A stretch of DNA of 64,000 nucleotides from Phytomonas francai. Lineage: Eukaryota; Euglenozoa; Kinetoplastea; Trypanosomatida; Trypanosomatidae. Of this stretch, positions 41,364 to 49,997 are shown one piece after another. The stretch lies in the NCBI GenBank assembly GCA_001766655.1, contig MJCC01000014.1, positions 237,797-301,796 on the forward strand, written 5' to 3'. Both the position numbers and the translations under genes were made by a program. A model generated the notes under the pieces. The model was not told the DNA's origin and searched no databases. It worked only from the letters and a program-made list of their open reading frames with translations. The first letter of the stretch is position 1, and each line of letters opens with the position of its first letter.

Positions 41364-42449
41364 TTATGCTGCAGTAGGCCTAATACGCTGCATGGCCTCG
41401 TCGAAGTGTTTTTGTGTTAGATTAGGCAATTCAACCTCTGAATTGGTGCTAATCGCATTACTATGCATTTCTCGCAATGGTAATAGAGCCGCCGCCTTGC
41501 ATAGTTCGGTCAAATCCGACCCTGTGTACCCCGTCGTTTTCATTGCTACGTACTGAATAAGGCCATCCTTAAACGGATTGGACTCTAAATCGTGTTTTAA
41601 AACGATCCGAAGAATCCTTTCCCGGGCCTTTAAATTCGGAACGGGGACTTCGATCTGCAAGGGCATTCGACGTCGAATCGCACTGTCGATCACCAACGAG
41701 CGATTCGTGGCCCCGATCACGATAATCTGCGAGGAGGAATCCGAGTTCTTTTCTAGTCCATCCCAGCGCGTCATGAAGATCGTCTTCGCGTGCGTATGCG
41801 GGGTGGAGTCCTGAAAATTGCGAGCCCCAAGCAAGGCGTCGATCTCGTCGACAAAAATCACGCAGGGTGAGATCTTCTCGGCGAGCGTGAAGATCGCCGC
41901 AGCGTTCTTTTCCGTATCCCCGACCCATTTCGAAAAGATTGACTCCACTTTCACGTTAATAAACGAGCATCCAAGCTCTTTGGAGAGCGCACGTGCGAGA
42001 AGGGTCTTGCCAGTCCCTGGCGGGCCGTGTAAAAGCACTCCTTTCGGATGCGAGCGGACCGTATTTCCTCGAAACAGCTCCGGACGTTTAAAGGGCCATA
42101 TCACGTGCTCCGTTAGGATCTGCTTGACCTCCTCTAAACCCCCAATATCCTCAAACGTTTCCGTAATTCTATCGAGATCGATCACACTACTCGCGATATC
42201 CTCCTCGGCGGCGGTAATTAAGAAGGATCGCCCGCCAATTAGGCATCGTTTCCGACGAAAACCGTGATTATAGGTGAGTTTTCGCGTAACGTAGAGCAAA
42301 ACACCGATGTAAATCCAAAAATAAACGGGCGTATTCAGAAAAGAATCGGCTAATTGCAGGAGGGCACCACGAAAACCCCTAATGGCTTTCATAAAGAAGC
42401 CCCCACGAAGGCCGACGAGCTCGGATGTCGAAGACGGAGAAGTGAACAT
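41364..42449 (-). CDS. MSP1: Msp1/ATAD1-type AAA membrane-protein extractase
   Basis: Msp1 sits in the mitochondrial outer membrane (and peroxisomes) and pulls mislocalised tail-anchored proteins out of the membrane. The 361-residue product from the ATG at 42449 has a single transmembrane helix at about 41-56 (VYFWIYIGVLLYV) and one AAA domain: Walker A GPPGTGKT (142-149), Walker B CVIFVDEIDALLG, sensor segment IIVIGATNRS and Arg-finger region IDSAIRRRMP. The DIGGLEEVKQILTEHV start of the AAA module is typical of Msp1. The frame extends to an ATG at 42542, but a polypyrimidine-AG acceptor at 42464-42465 lies between the two, so the inner ATG is used. Confidence 0.92.
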   Translation of the reverse strand: MFTSPSSTSELVGLRGGFFMKAIRGFRGALLQLADSFLNTPVYFWIYIGVLLYVTRKLTYNHGFRRKRCLIGGRSFLITAAEEDIASSVIDLDRITETFEDIGGLEEVKQILTEHVIWPFKRPELFRGNTVRSHPKGVLLHGPPGTGKTLLARALSKELGCSFINVKVESIFSKWVGDTEKNAAAIFTLAEKISPCVIFVDEIDALLGARNFQDSTPHTHAKTIFMTRWDGLEKNSDSSSQIIVIGATNRSLVIDSAIRRRMPLQIEVPVPNLKARERILRIVLKHDLESNPFKDGLIQYVAMKTTGYTGSDLTELCKAAALLPLREMHSNAISTNSEVELPNLTQKHFDEAMQRIRPTAA

Positions 42450-42916
42450 CTCCCCTCCTCCACCTGAAAAAATAACAAGGTAAAAAACTTGTGCTTGGTA
42501 CAGAAAAGAAGGGAAATAAGTAGAACGAATAAATAGCATCATGGCTCAACCGTTATAACCCACAGGAAGCGTCTATTACGCTATATATTATATTTTCGCT
42601 CATTCCTTAAAAGATGGTCCGTATGTATGTACAAATGTAATAGAAATAAAGATGCGGGGAAAAGAGCGCACTTTAAAAGGGATGCGCCTATAATCATCCT
42701 ATAGATCTTTTTCTATTTATTTCGTACTTTCTGACATTCACAGCTATTCCAAGCTCTAACTGTCCGAAAAAAACACACACACACACCAACAGCAAAAGAA
42801 AACGGCGAGCTATGGATCTTTATATTACTTATCGTGCGTTACTATGGGTATTTTAATACAAGCAATGCTTAACGGTCCCTCTTCGCCGCCGTCCAACCCG
42901 ATCCCGCGCGCCCGCC
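42450..42916. other. Spacer between the Trx-Grx gene and Msp1
   Basis: Contains the Msp1 acceptor at 42464-42465 and a (CA)n run near 42773-42786. No gene is recognised. Confidence 0.6.
42464..42465 (-). promoter_or_regulatory. Predicted trans-splice acceptor AG for Msp1
   Basis: On the minus strand TTGTTATTTTTTC is followed by AG, 14 bases before the Msp1 ATG. It is a textbook polypyrimidine-AG site and rules out the longer in-frame start. Confidence 0.7.
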
Positions 42917-43627
42917 TTACGATTCCGATCCCGGGATTAGCGTGGACCTCAGCTCGCCCTCCTCGTGGAGCTGCCTGCACACATCGTAGCCCCCGATCAG
43001 GGCGCCGTCGACGTAGACCTGCGGGAAGGTCGGCCAATTGCTAAAGCCCTTGAGCCCCTCGCAGACCGCCGCGCTCGCCATGACGTCGTAGAATAAATAA
43101 CGCACGCCGAGGGCCTGGAAGAGCTCGCAGAGACGCGAGGTGAAGCCGCAGCGCGGGCGGGAGGGGGTCCCGGTTAGAAAGGCCACGACCCCCGGCCGCC
43201 CCGTCAGCGCGCGGAGGTACGCGTCGAGGCTCGCGAAGTCCGCGCGCGGCGGGCCGTAGAGCGAGCGAAGGTTCATCTCGACCAGCTCCAACTTCGCGCC
43301 GGCCACGTCGGCGACCCTTTCCAGGGTTGGATTGGGCTCCTTTTCCGCGTTCTCGTCTTCTTCCGCGGCGGAGGGGCGGAAAAAGGCGATCAAAGGCACC
43401 GACGTGATCCTTTCCTCCTCGCAGATCGCCTCGTTTTCCTCGCAGTTGACCTCGGCGAAGGTGAGGGCGGGGAGGCTTTTCGAGTGTTCGGCGAGGAGGC
43501 CGCGGACGGCGCCGCAGGGCGCGCACCAGTCGGCGGCGAAGTGCACGACGAGGCCCAACGACGCGGGCGCGGAGGCCGCCGCGCGCTTTAATTCGCGATA
43601 GGACTCCAGTGAGCGGATTTGAATCAT
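42917..43627 (-). CDS. Thioredoxin-glutaredoxin fusion (PICOT/Grx3-like, monothiol)
   Basis: Proteins of this type bind [2Fe-2S] clusters and distribute iron in the cytosol. The 236-residue product has an N-terminal thioredoxin domain with active site WCAPC (C35, C38), a linker rich in Glu, and a C-terminal monothiol glutaredoxin domain with the active site RCGFTSRL (C160). It also has the glutathione- and cluster-binding segment WPTFPQVYVDGALIGGYDV. The CGFT motif is a variation on the usual CGFS. Unlike human PICOT there is only one glutaredoxin module. The start is the ATG at 43627; the frame is open upstream to 43795, but that part contains a (CA)n-coded HTHTH and is 5' UTR. The coding sequence is GC-rich. 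Confidence 0.9.
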   Translation of the reverse strand: MIQIRSLESYRELKRAAASAPASLGLVVHFAADWCAPCGAVRGLLAEHSKSLPALTFAEVNCEENEAICEEERITSVPLIAFFRPSAAEEDENAEKEPNPTLERVADVAGAKLELVEMNLRSLYGPPRADFASLDAYLRALTGRPGVVAFLTGTPSRPRCGFTSRLCELFQALGVRYLFYDVMASAAVCEGLKGFSNWPTFPQVYVDGALIGGYDVCRQLHEEGELRSTLIPGSES

Positions 43628-44055
43628 TCCAGCGGGAACGAGCACTGGCACGAATGGTAATAAATGAAGGACCTGGTGTGTGTGTGTGTGTGGAATAGTA
43701 GGGAGGGGGGATGCTTGGGGTTTCGTTTCTACAAAAAGGATCATATCATAGGGAGTGAAGGAAAACGGGAATAATAGAAATAATAAAATCAGCACGCAAA
43801 GGGTTCGTCTTTTTGTTTCGTTTTACAGGGTTTGAAGAGTTTCCTTTTCATAATAAGGATATGCACGAGTAGGGATGCAAAAAAAAAAGATTATATATAT
43901 ATATAAATACCTCTCTTTCGCATAGATAATATACAGCGAAGAAATATACAACGTAACTGGGAAGGAGGAAATAAAGGGTGTAAATAACAAACATTCCCAA
44001 TTTTTATCTCATTTAAATTTCTTATTATTTTTTTTTTTTAATAGCTCACAATACA
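43628..44055. other. Spacer between CCDC39 and the Trx-Grx gene
   Basis: Carries a (GT)n run at about 43676-43691 near the Trx-Grx start and AT-rich sequence with a T run near 44030. No gene is recognised. Confidence 0.6.
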
Positions 44056-46641
44056 TTATGAATAGCCCCCTCTTCTTTTTTGTTGATATTTTCGTCTAAA
44101 TTCATCTTCTAGACGCTGGAGTTGTGTGCGTTTTTGTCGTTTTTCAATCTCCACATCCGCTAATGCTTTTTTGAGCTCTTTTCCACGAATGCGAAGGCTA
44201 CTATGCTGCTCTTTCATCGAATTGATCAATGCCTCTTGGCGTTGAATTTCTACGCGGAGCATCTCCCCACGCGCATTCATTGCATCCTGTAATTCATCTA
44301 AACCCATTTTGGAAGCTGAATTACGCAATGAATAGCCCTTTTGCCCCCCTTCCCCATCCTTTCGCTTAGAAGAAGGAGGCGCGGGCGTATCAGCAGGTAT
44401 TTCCAACTCCTCTCCATCATTTTGAGGTCTTCCCCTGCGATTTCCAGACCCTTGCATTTCCGTTTTTGTGAGCTCGAGCAGCCTGCGTAGGGATTCTGTT
44501 TCCCGTTCGAGGTTTACCACGCGCCGGTCGAGATAATTCCCTTGCTGGAGAAGATACTCGCGCTCATAGGAGCGTTGTAAGAGCATTCGCGCGTGCAGAG
44601 CCTCCGGCGGGGCCTCAAAGCCGAGCTCTGGCAAGGCTAAATTCATCGTACCGAGCCTTTCCTCGACGCTGAGCCGATTTTTTGGGTGGCTTGGCATTGC
44701 TTCTTGGCCTGTAAAGGGTTTTTGGACGAGCCTGGCCATGTTCGCCATCACCTCTTCATAGCGGGATCGCAGCAAATCCCGTTGGCGGAGCTTCCGGCGG
44801 AATTCTTCGCCCTCCTCACGCGCGGCGTTTTGCAGTAAATGAAGTTCTAATAATAAACTCCGCGCAGTTTCGTCGATTTCGCCCTCGGAGAGTTCAAATC
44901 TCGCGCGAAGATGGGCCTCCACGCCGACGGCGGCTTTTAAAGTGCTTCCCTGATCCTTCGCTGCCGCCCGCAGAGCGTGGAGGGTGATCTCTGCCCGACT
45001 TTCCCGCCAATTCACGAGCTTCTCCTCCTCCTCGAGGGATAAAAGCACCTGGGTTAGCCCGGGAAGCTCTTTTTCGATTAAATTGCAGCCCTCAGCGAGC
45101 TCTGCCAGCTCCGCTTTCCGACCTGCAAGCGCCCCGCCGCGGACAAGCCCGCGGAGGGAGGTTAAATCCCGCAGAAGAGCTCGATAATTCTGCATTTCAC
45201 GCTGAAGGGTCTGCCGTTCGTGCAGGATGATTGATTTGAGTTCTTCCTCGCGGGTCTCGCGTTGGGCGTCGGCGGCGTCCCGCGTGGCGCGAATCCCCTC
45301 TTCGATCTTTTGAATCTGCGCATCGAAATCCTTCAAGGCCTTCGTGGCGAGATCCCGCCGCTTTTGGAGCGCGTCCTCCTCTTTTGCGCATTCCGAAATG
45401 TACTTTTGCATAGTTCGGATTTCCTCGTGCGTGCGATCGCTCCGTTCGGCCTCTTTTCTGAACTCTTGCATGATCGTCGAGAGCCTCTCGCGCACGCGCA
45501 GGAGACGATCGTCTAATCTCGCGGAGGTCTGCTCCTGGAGGCGTTGGATGGATAAAAGCGCTGTCAGGGAGGGCATCCCGGACGATTTTTCGCGCTCAAC
45601 AGCCTTGGAAAGCTCCCGCGTGCGTGTGAGCTGCTCTTTACGTTCCCCCAACACCTTCTGCCTCTCCTCGAGGATCCTCTGATGATGCGTGATTTCTCCC
45701 CAAAGTCGTTTTTTTTCGTCGCTTTCGATTCGATACTGGTGTTGGAGGTTCTTGAGTGTTTTCTCACCCTCGTGAAGGGATCGCGCAAGCGCTCGTAGGG
45801 AAACAATCGCCTTGGAGAGGCCCGCGTGTTTTACCTCGTGCGTTTCCCGAAGCTTTTGATGATTCTTCTGCAAATGGTTGAATCCCTCGATGAGCTTTTG
45901 CCTTTCTGCTAATTTGGTCGATTCTCGTTCTTTGAGAGTGCTCATGGTCTCACCGTTAAGTGAGACCTGTTTATCAAGGGCGTCTTGCTGATTTCGGACG
46001 AGCTCTAGCACCTGGATGAGCTGACGTTGACTTTGGGAGGCAGAAAAGAAAGTATGTTGCGCGTTATCTAATTCCCGCAGTACATTTGCGTTTTCCTCTT
46101 TGGCATTGCGCAAAGAAGCCTCTTTTCGGGCTATTTCTTTATGCAGTCGCTCTAATTTGGCCCATACCGAGAACGATAGCTCCTTAATTTCACCCTCTAG
46201 AGCCTCACCTTGTTTTCGCTTCGCGAGGTAACTCAACGCGACCGCTTTGGCTTCCTCTTCTAGTAGTTTCGATTCGTTCATTTTATCATCTAAGAGCTGA
46301 TGATGATGATGTATGGCGGCATCTTGTTCTTTTATAACAAGTTCTAGATGCGCACAGGTATCCTTGAACGATTTCGCCGCGCGTTGGGCTCCCTCGCATT
46401 CGTTTTGAATTGTCTTGAGCTCTGAACTATTCGTTTCTAGGGTTTCTCGCCTTACCAGAAGCTCTTTTTCGAGCTCGTTTCGCTGTTTTTGCGCAAGCTG
46501 GAGGGCTTCTTTCGAAAATGCCGCGCTCTCTTTCACCTCCGCACACGCCTCTCGCTGTGCTCGCAAGTTTGCCGAAAGCTCTCTCACCTCCTCCTCTAAT
46601 CGACGATTGGAGGCATTTAAAAGACTAATCGGCCATGACAT
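44056..46641 (-). CDS. CCDC39: CCDC39/FAP59-like axonemal coiled-coil protein
   Basis: CCDC39 with CCDC40 forms the 96-nm ruler that spaces inner dynein arms, radial spokes and the nexin-dynein complex along axonemal doublets. The 861-residue product is almost entirely coiled coil from about residue 5 to 820. The start NASNRRLEEEVREL resembles the family N-terminus. Near the C-terminus the block RDLLRSRYEEVMANM, and then LLQQGNYLDRRVVNLERETESLRRLLEL, follow the CCDC39 pattern. The frame also reads eight codons further upstream, but from a TTG, so the ATG at 46641 is used. This implies a motile flagellum in the source organism. The assignment rests on pattern matching by eye; other coiled-coil families are possible. 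Confidence 0.72.
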   Translation of the reverse strand: MSWPISLLNASNRRLEEEVRELSANLRAQREACAEVKESAAFSKEALQLAQKQRNELEKELLVRRETLETNSSELKTIQNECEGAQRAAKSFKDTCAHLELVIKEQDAAIHHHHQLLDDKMNESKLLEEEAKAVALSYLAKRKQGEALEGEIKELSFSVWAKLERLHKEIARKEASLRNAKEENANVLRELDNAQHTFFSASQSQRQLIQVLELVRNQQDALDKQVSLNGETMSTLKERESTKLAERQKLIEGFNHLQKNHQKLRETHEVKHAGLSKAIVSLRALARSLHEGEKTLKNLQHQYRIESDEKKRLWGEITHHQRILEERQKVLGERKEQLTRTRELSKAVEREKSSGMPSLTALLSIQRLQEQTSARLDDRLLRVRERLSTIMQEFRKEAERSDRTHEEIRTMQKYISECAKEEDALQKRRDLATKALKDFDAQIQKIEEGIRATRDAADAQRETREEELKSIILHERQTLQREMQNYRALLRDLTSLRGLVRGGALAGRKAELAELAEGCNLIEKELPGLTQVLLSLEEEEKLVNWRESRAEITLHALRAAAKDQGSTLKAAVGVEAHLRARFELSEGEIDETARSLLLELHLLQNAAREEGEEFRRKLRQRDLLRSRYEEVMANMARLVQKPFTGQEAMPSHPKNRLSVEERLGTMNLALPELGFEAPPEALHARMLLQRSYEREYLLQQGNYLDRRVVNLERETESLRRLLELTKTEMQGSGNRRGRPQNDGEELEIPADTPAPPSSKRKDGEGGQKGYSLRNSASKMGLDELQDAMNARGEMLRVEIQRQEALINSMKEQHSSLRIRGKELKKALADVEIEKRQKRTQLQRLEDEFRRKYQQKRRGGYS

Positions 46642-46977
46642 GGAGCCTATGTATTTCAAAAGCAATAGCGGGGGTTAAAAATAAATCAAACCCCCCTTTT
46701 CCCTTTCTTCGCCACAAGTGAATATCTATCTATATCTATATCTATATATGTATATGTATATGAATCTATGATATGAGAATACCGCACTCTACGTGCAAGA
46801 ATAACGGTAACAATAATTCAAGGACGATAAAGTCCTGTGAGGGATATCATCACTGTTGTACATGTCTTTATAATATAATACCTGTTCATCCAATACGCCA
46901 TACTTTCAAGAGTAGCATGCTAAATATTCCACGTTCTTATAGTCCTTCCATTTCATGTGGTTTCTTAGACGGGTGCT
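46642..46977. other. Spacer upstream of CCDC39
   Basis: Contains an ATCTAT repeat at 46722-46748. A plus-strand frame here (46773-47099) has no recognisable content. No gene is seen. Confidence 0.55.
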
Positions 46978-47586
46978 TTACTCCTCTTGGCTCTCTGTTA
47001 AGCCGTAGAATTGGTGCTTTCGCCGCGCACACCGCTCCTTCCACGCGTGGTATTCCTTCTCGTCGTTGGGGTAATCCGTGTCGTCGGGGAGCCCTCTAAA
47101 CTCATCCGCATCCATCGCGGTCCCGTTTTGCTTCTCTAAATCGCTCTCAATCGAGCGTTTAATGACTTTCGAAGAGGCAGCCGCGAGCGCCGGAGGGTCG
47201 TTCGAAAGACCTTTTCTAGGAAAAGTACTACGCTTTGCGGAGGATACGTAGCTAAACCCGAGATCCGAATCATTGATATCGTCATTGACGGCATTTTTAT
47301 TTTCTATCGATGAAGAGGTTGCCTTTATCGTAGCGATGTCTTTGTTACGTGATTTGGAGGCGAGAAGAAGCTCTTCGACTTCTTCCTCCTCTTCCGGTAT
47401 GGCAGGATGCATGGGGACGCCCGTAATATTTGGTCTAATATCTTTTGTTTTTTTTGGAATGCTTACATAACCCCCTTTTCCTCCCTCCTCCTTTCTTCTA
47501 AGGAAAAAAAAAAAGGAAAAAAAAGGAGCAAGACGGAATAAATTTGAATAACGGGAATGTCTTGACTCGAGAACCAATAGGCGCAT
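46978..47586 (-). CDS. MFAP1-like (spliceosomal) protein, start uncertain
   Basis: The C-terminal block DDTDYPNDEKEYHAWKERC, with KVIKRSIESDLEKQN before it, resembles the MFAP1 pattern ending in DDENDEEEYEAWKVREL. A Glu-rich stretch follows a YVSIPKKTKDIRP segment that recalls the MFAP1 N-terminus. MFAP1 (Spp381 in yeast) is a U4/U6.U5 tri-snRNP protein. The chosen start is the ATG at 47586, about 15 bases after a possible acceptor. A stronger polypyrimidine-AG (47498-47499) lies inside the frame; after it the first in-frame ATG is 47412, which would drop the YVS segment. The frame is open up to an ATG at 47661. Without sequenced RNA the start cannot be settled, and the family call is tentative. 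Confidence 0.5.
   Translation of the reverse strand: MRLLVLESRHSRYSNLFRLAPFFSFFFFLRRKEEGGKGGYVSIPKKTKDIRPNITGVPMHPAIPEEEEEVEELLLASKSRNKDIATIKATSSSIENKNAVNDDINDSDLGFSYVSSAKRSTFPRKGLSNDPPALAAASSKVIKRSIESDLEKQNGTAMDADEFRGLPDDTDYPNDEKEYHAWKERCARRKHQFYGLTESQEE
47498..47499 (-). promoter_or_regulatory. Strong polypyrimidine-AG inside the MFAP1-like frame
   Basis: On the minus strand a tract of about 25 T/C residues ends in CCTTAG at 47498-47499. It is the best acceptor-like site in this interval, yet it lies downstream of the start needed to include the conserved-looking N-terminal segment. Confidence 0.5.
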
Positions 47587-47846
47587 GTGAGGGTGCACAC
47601 CTAAGAACCAGGAAATAAAATAGCTCTCAAGATATAATATATGTATCACTCTTTCGTCCATCTCGGCATTATATAAATCTCGGAGAGGACCCTCGGTTTC
47701 GATTACGACGTATTAACAAGAAAACAAAAACAAAAAGTACTCTGCGCATGCGGATACTCTACCACCGAATTTCTGGCGTGGTATTGTTCCTCAACGAGTT
47801 AACAAACAAACAAAAACAAAAAAACACGGCATCCCCCGATGCTTCC

Positions 47847-48602
47847 CTACCATGGGAGGCGCTCCTTCTTGTAGAAGAATCCCCCGGTAGGCCCGTCCGG
47901 GGGCAGGGTGGCGAGGTAGACGCTGGTCTCGGCGCCCTCGTCGGGGCTGAGCGGGGCCTCGGCGGTGTTGCCGCACATGTCGGTCCGGACGTAGCCGGGG
48001 TACGCGCAGTTCACGCGCGCGTCCGCGGCCCCGGCGAGCCCGCCGGCCTCCCGCGCGAGGTAGACCGCGAGGTTGTGGGCGTAGAGGCCGAGGGCGGCCT
48101 TGCTCACTTTATAGGAGACCTTGTCGGGGTGGCTGTAGCGGTTGGTCGGGGCCTCGGCGTTGGCGTGGGTGGCGAGGGGGGTCGTGAGGAACACCAGGCG
48201 GGCCCCCGAGGGGGCCTCCAGCAGACGCGGCAGCAGCCCGTCCGTCAGCGCGACGGCGCCGAAGTAGTTCACCTCCATCTCCCGCCGGTGCCGCGCGAGG
48301 TCGATGCCGAGGATCGTATTCTCGTGGTCCAGGATGGCCGCGTTGTGCACGAGCGCGTCGAGGCGGGGGTGGGCCGCCAGGACGGCCGCGACCGCCGACG
48401 CCACCGAGGCCGCGTCGCCGAGGTCGACGACGACGACGTGGGCGTCGATGCCGTCCGCGCGCAGGGCGGCCACCGCCGCCTCCCCCCGCCCCGCATCCCG
48501 CGCCCCCACGAGCACGCGGTAGCCGAGCTCGCCGAGCTGCCGCGCGGTGCTGAAGCCGATCCCCTTGTTCGCCCCCGTGATTAACGCGACCTTCTTGTCC
48601 AT
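47847..48602 (-). CDS. Short-chain dehydrogenase/reductase
   Basis: An NAD(P)-dependent oxidoreductase with Rossmann fold, probably a carbonyl reductase-like enzyme. From the ATG at 48602 the product is 251 residues, the usual SDR length. The cofactor motif GANKGIG is at residues 10-16, VHNAAI stands for the NNAG motif (86-90), and the catalytic YxxxK is Y164-K168 in VSYKVSKAAL. The catalytic Ser before it is replaced by Thr (FLTTPLATH, 139-147). The upstream frame to 48737 contains poly-Phe and HTTH repeats and is 5' UTR. The coding region is among the most GC-rich in the window. Substrate is unknown. Bacterial-type origin is possible but unproven. Confidence 0.88.
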   Translation of the reverse strand: MDKKVALITGANKGIGFSTARQLGELGYRVLVGARDAGRGEAAVAALRADGIDAHVVVVDLGDAASVASAVAAVLAAHPRLDALVHNAAILDHENTILGIDLARHRREMEVNYFGAVALTDGLLPRLLEAPSGARLVFLTTPLATHANAEAPTNRYSHPDKVSYKVSKAALGLYAHNLAVYLAREAGGLAGAADARVNCAYPGYVRTDMCGNTAEAPLSPDEGAETSVYLATLPPDGPTGGFFYKKERLPW

Positions 48603-49077
48603 CGTCTTGACCCGCTCGATGTCCTGCTGGTTTGGATTTCCTGCTTTTTGTGCGTGTGTGGTGTGTGTTTTCGTCGAAAAAAAAAAAAATGGTGGATGCT
48701 TGCGCGTTGATGGCGTGCGTCCGACCCCATGTACCACAACCAGGACAAAACGAAGAGAAAGGGGAGGGGGGGGGGGAGGAAATAGAATAGATTGGACATG
48801 CTCAGGGAGGATACGCTATATCTTACTGGACAGTCGTGTTAGCCACGGCATGGGCGATAGCGCTGTCGCGCTATTGGAGATGCGTACCCATGCTATAACC
48901 CATTTTTTTTTCTTTTTATTGTTAAGCCCAGAGAGGCAGACGTACAGAAACATGTCGTTTTGCCTCATTAAATGTAAAAAGCATTACTTATAAAAATACA
49001 ACTTGCTGAGAATTTTAATAAAACAACCGGTTCGATCTAGCCGCCAACTTGGGGTTCACATCTGAGACCCTTTGCGT
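48603..49077. other. Spacer upstream of the SDR gene
   Basis: Contains an A run near 48677-48690, a G run near 48767-48777 and a T run near 48903-48912. No gene is recognised. Confidence 0.55.
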
Positions 49078-49737
49078 TCAAAGATCATTGTGATGACTCA
49101 GCACTTCGTACATCGGGTTCGTGTTCTCGATCCCGACGTTCATAATCCAACCTTTGAAATCAGCGACCGTATTATTCCCCATCAGGTCCATTACAAACGT
49201 GAGCGATGAACATTTGCTACGAATGGAAGGTGTAAGGCAGTAATTGACAAGCTTTTGGAAAATGTGGTTTCCAGCATCATAGTATACGCCCGTGTAAGAT
49301 GTCTTCAAAAGTAACTCCTGCCGCTTCTTTAGCTTCTGTAAAATACTTTTCCCATGCTGCATAAGAAATGATTCAACAGCCAATGCCAAAGTCGAGCACA
49401 CAGAAGTGTAAGGCTCACTCGCGACATCCCCTCCCCTTTTCTTGACGGCTTCTAGGCACTTTTCCTTCGTTGTAGTTTCCCATGCTTCCCAAAAGTTTGA
49501 ACTCGGTATTTCGCGCTTTCCTACCCCTGCGACAGGCTTTTTATCGCGGTTTTCAAAGGCAATTTTAACGAAGTCTTCCTTTTCTTGGCACCCGACGCAT
49601 TTCAAGCCTCGGTCACTGAGAAATTCGCGCAATTCTTTCATTTTCATTCCTTTGAATTGCTCCCTGGTGAGGGTTGCTTCGCAGGTCATACAGGCTATTG
49701 CGGCAAATAGGAGGCAAAAAAATATTCTCTTGTTCAT
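49078..49737 (-). CDS. Secreted/ER SAP-domain (ARMET/MANF-like) protein
   Basis: From the ATG at 49737 the product has 219 residues with a clear signal peptide (MNKRIFFCLLFAAIACMTCEA). It is followed at once by a SAP-type helix pair, TLTREQFKGMKMKELREFL and then SDRGLKCVGCQEKEDFV. This resembles the SAP-like fold of the C-terminal domain of ARMET/MANF, with the CVGC Cys pair kept. The rest has several Cys residues (C99, C118, C168, C181 approximately) that may form disulfides, and an N-glycosylation sequon near the C-terminus. No KDEL-type signal is present. An upstream TTG-initiated extension of six codons is not used. Likely a luminal ER or secreted protein of unknown role. Confidence 0.7.
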   Translation of the reverse strand: MNKRIFFCLLFAAIACMTCEATLTREQFKGMKMKELREFLSDRGLKCVGCQEKEDFVKIAFENRDKKPVAGVGKREIPSSNFWEAWETTTKEKCLEAVKKRGGDVASEPYTSVCSTLALAVESFLMQHGKSILQKLKKRQELLLKTSYTGVYYDAGNHIFQKLVNYCLTPSIRSKCSSLTFVMDLMGNNTVADFKGWIMNVGIENTNPMYEVLSHHNDL

Positions 49738-49997
49738 TGTTTCACAGCTATGCAAGCTACTTTACAAGGTCTGGAGAGGAAGAGAAAAGTGTGTATAATA
49801 AAATATAATAATAATAATAATAATAATACAGCTCCAGAGGAATATACACGACCAAAAGTCATAACTATCAAATGCAATTATTTTAATAACTCAAGACATG
49901 GTAAAAATTAGAATTTAAAAATTTAAACGACCACTTACCATGTGGATTTAATGACCTTTGCGACGTCGAGGACGCATTTTATCTTTATAGATTAACT

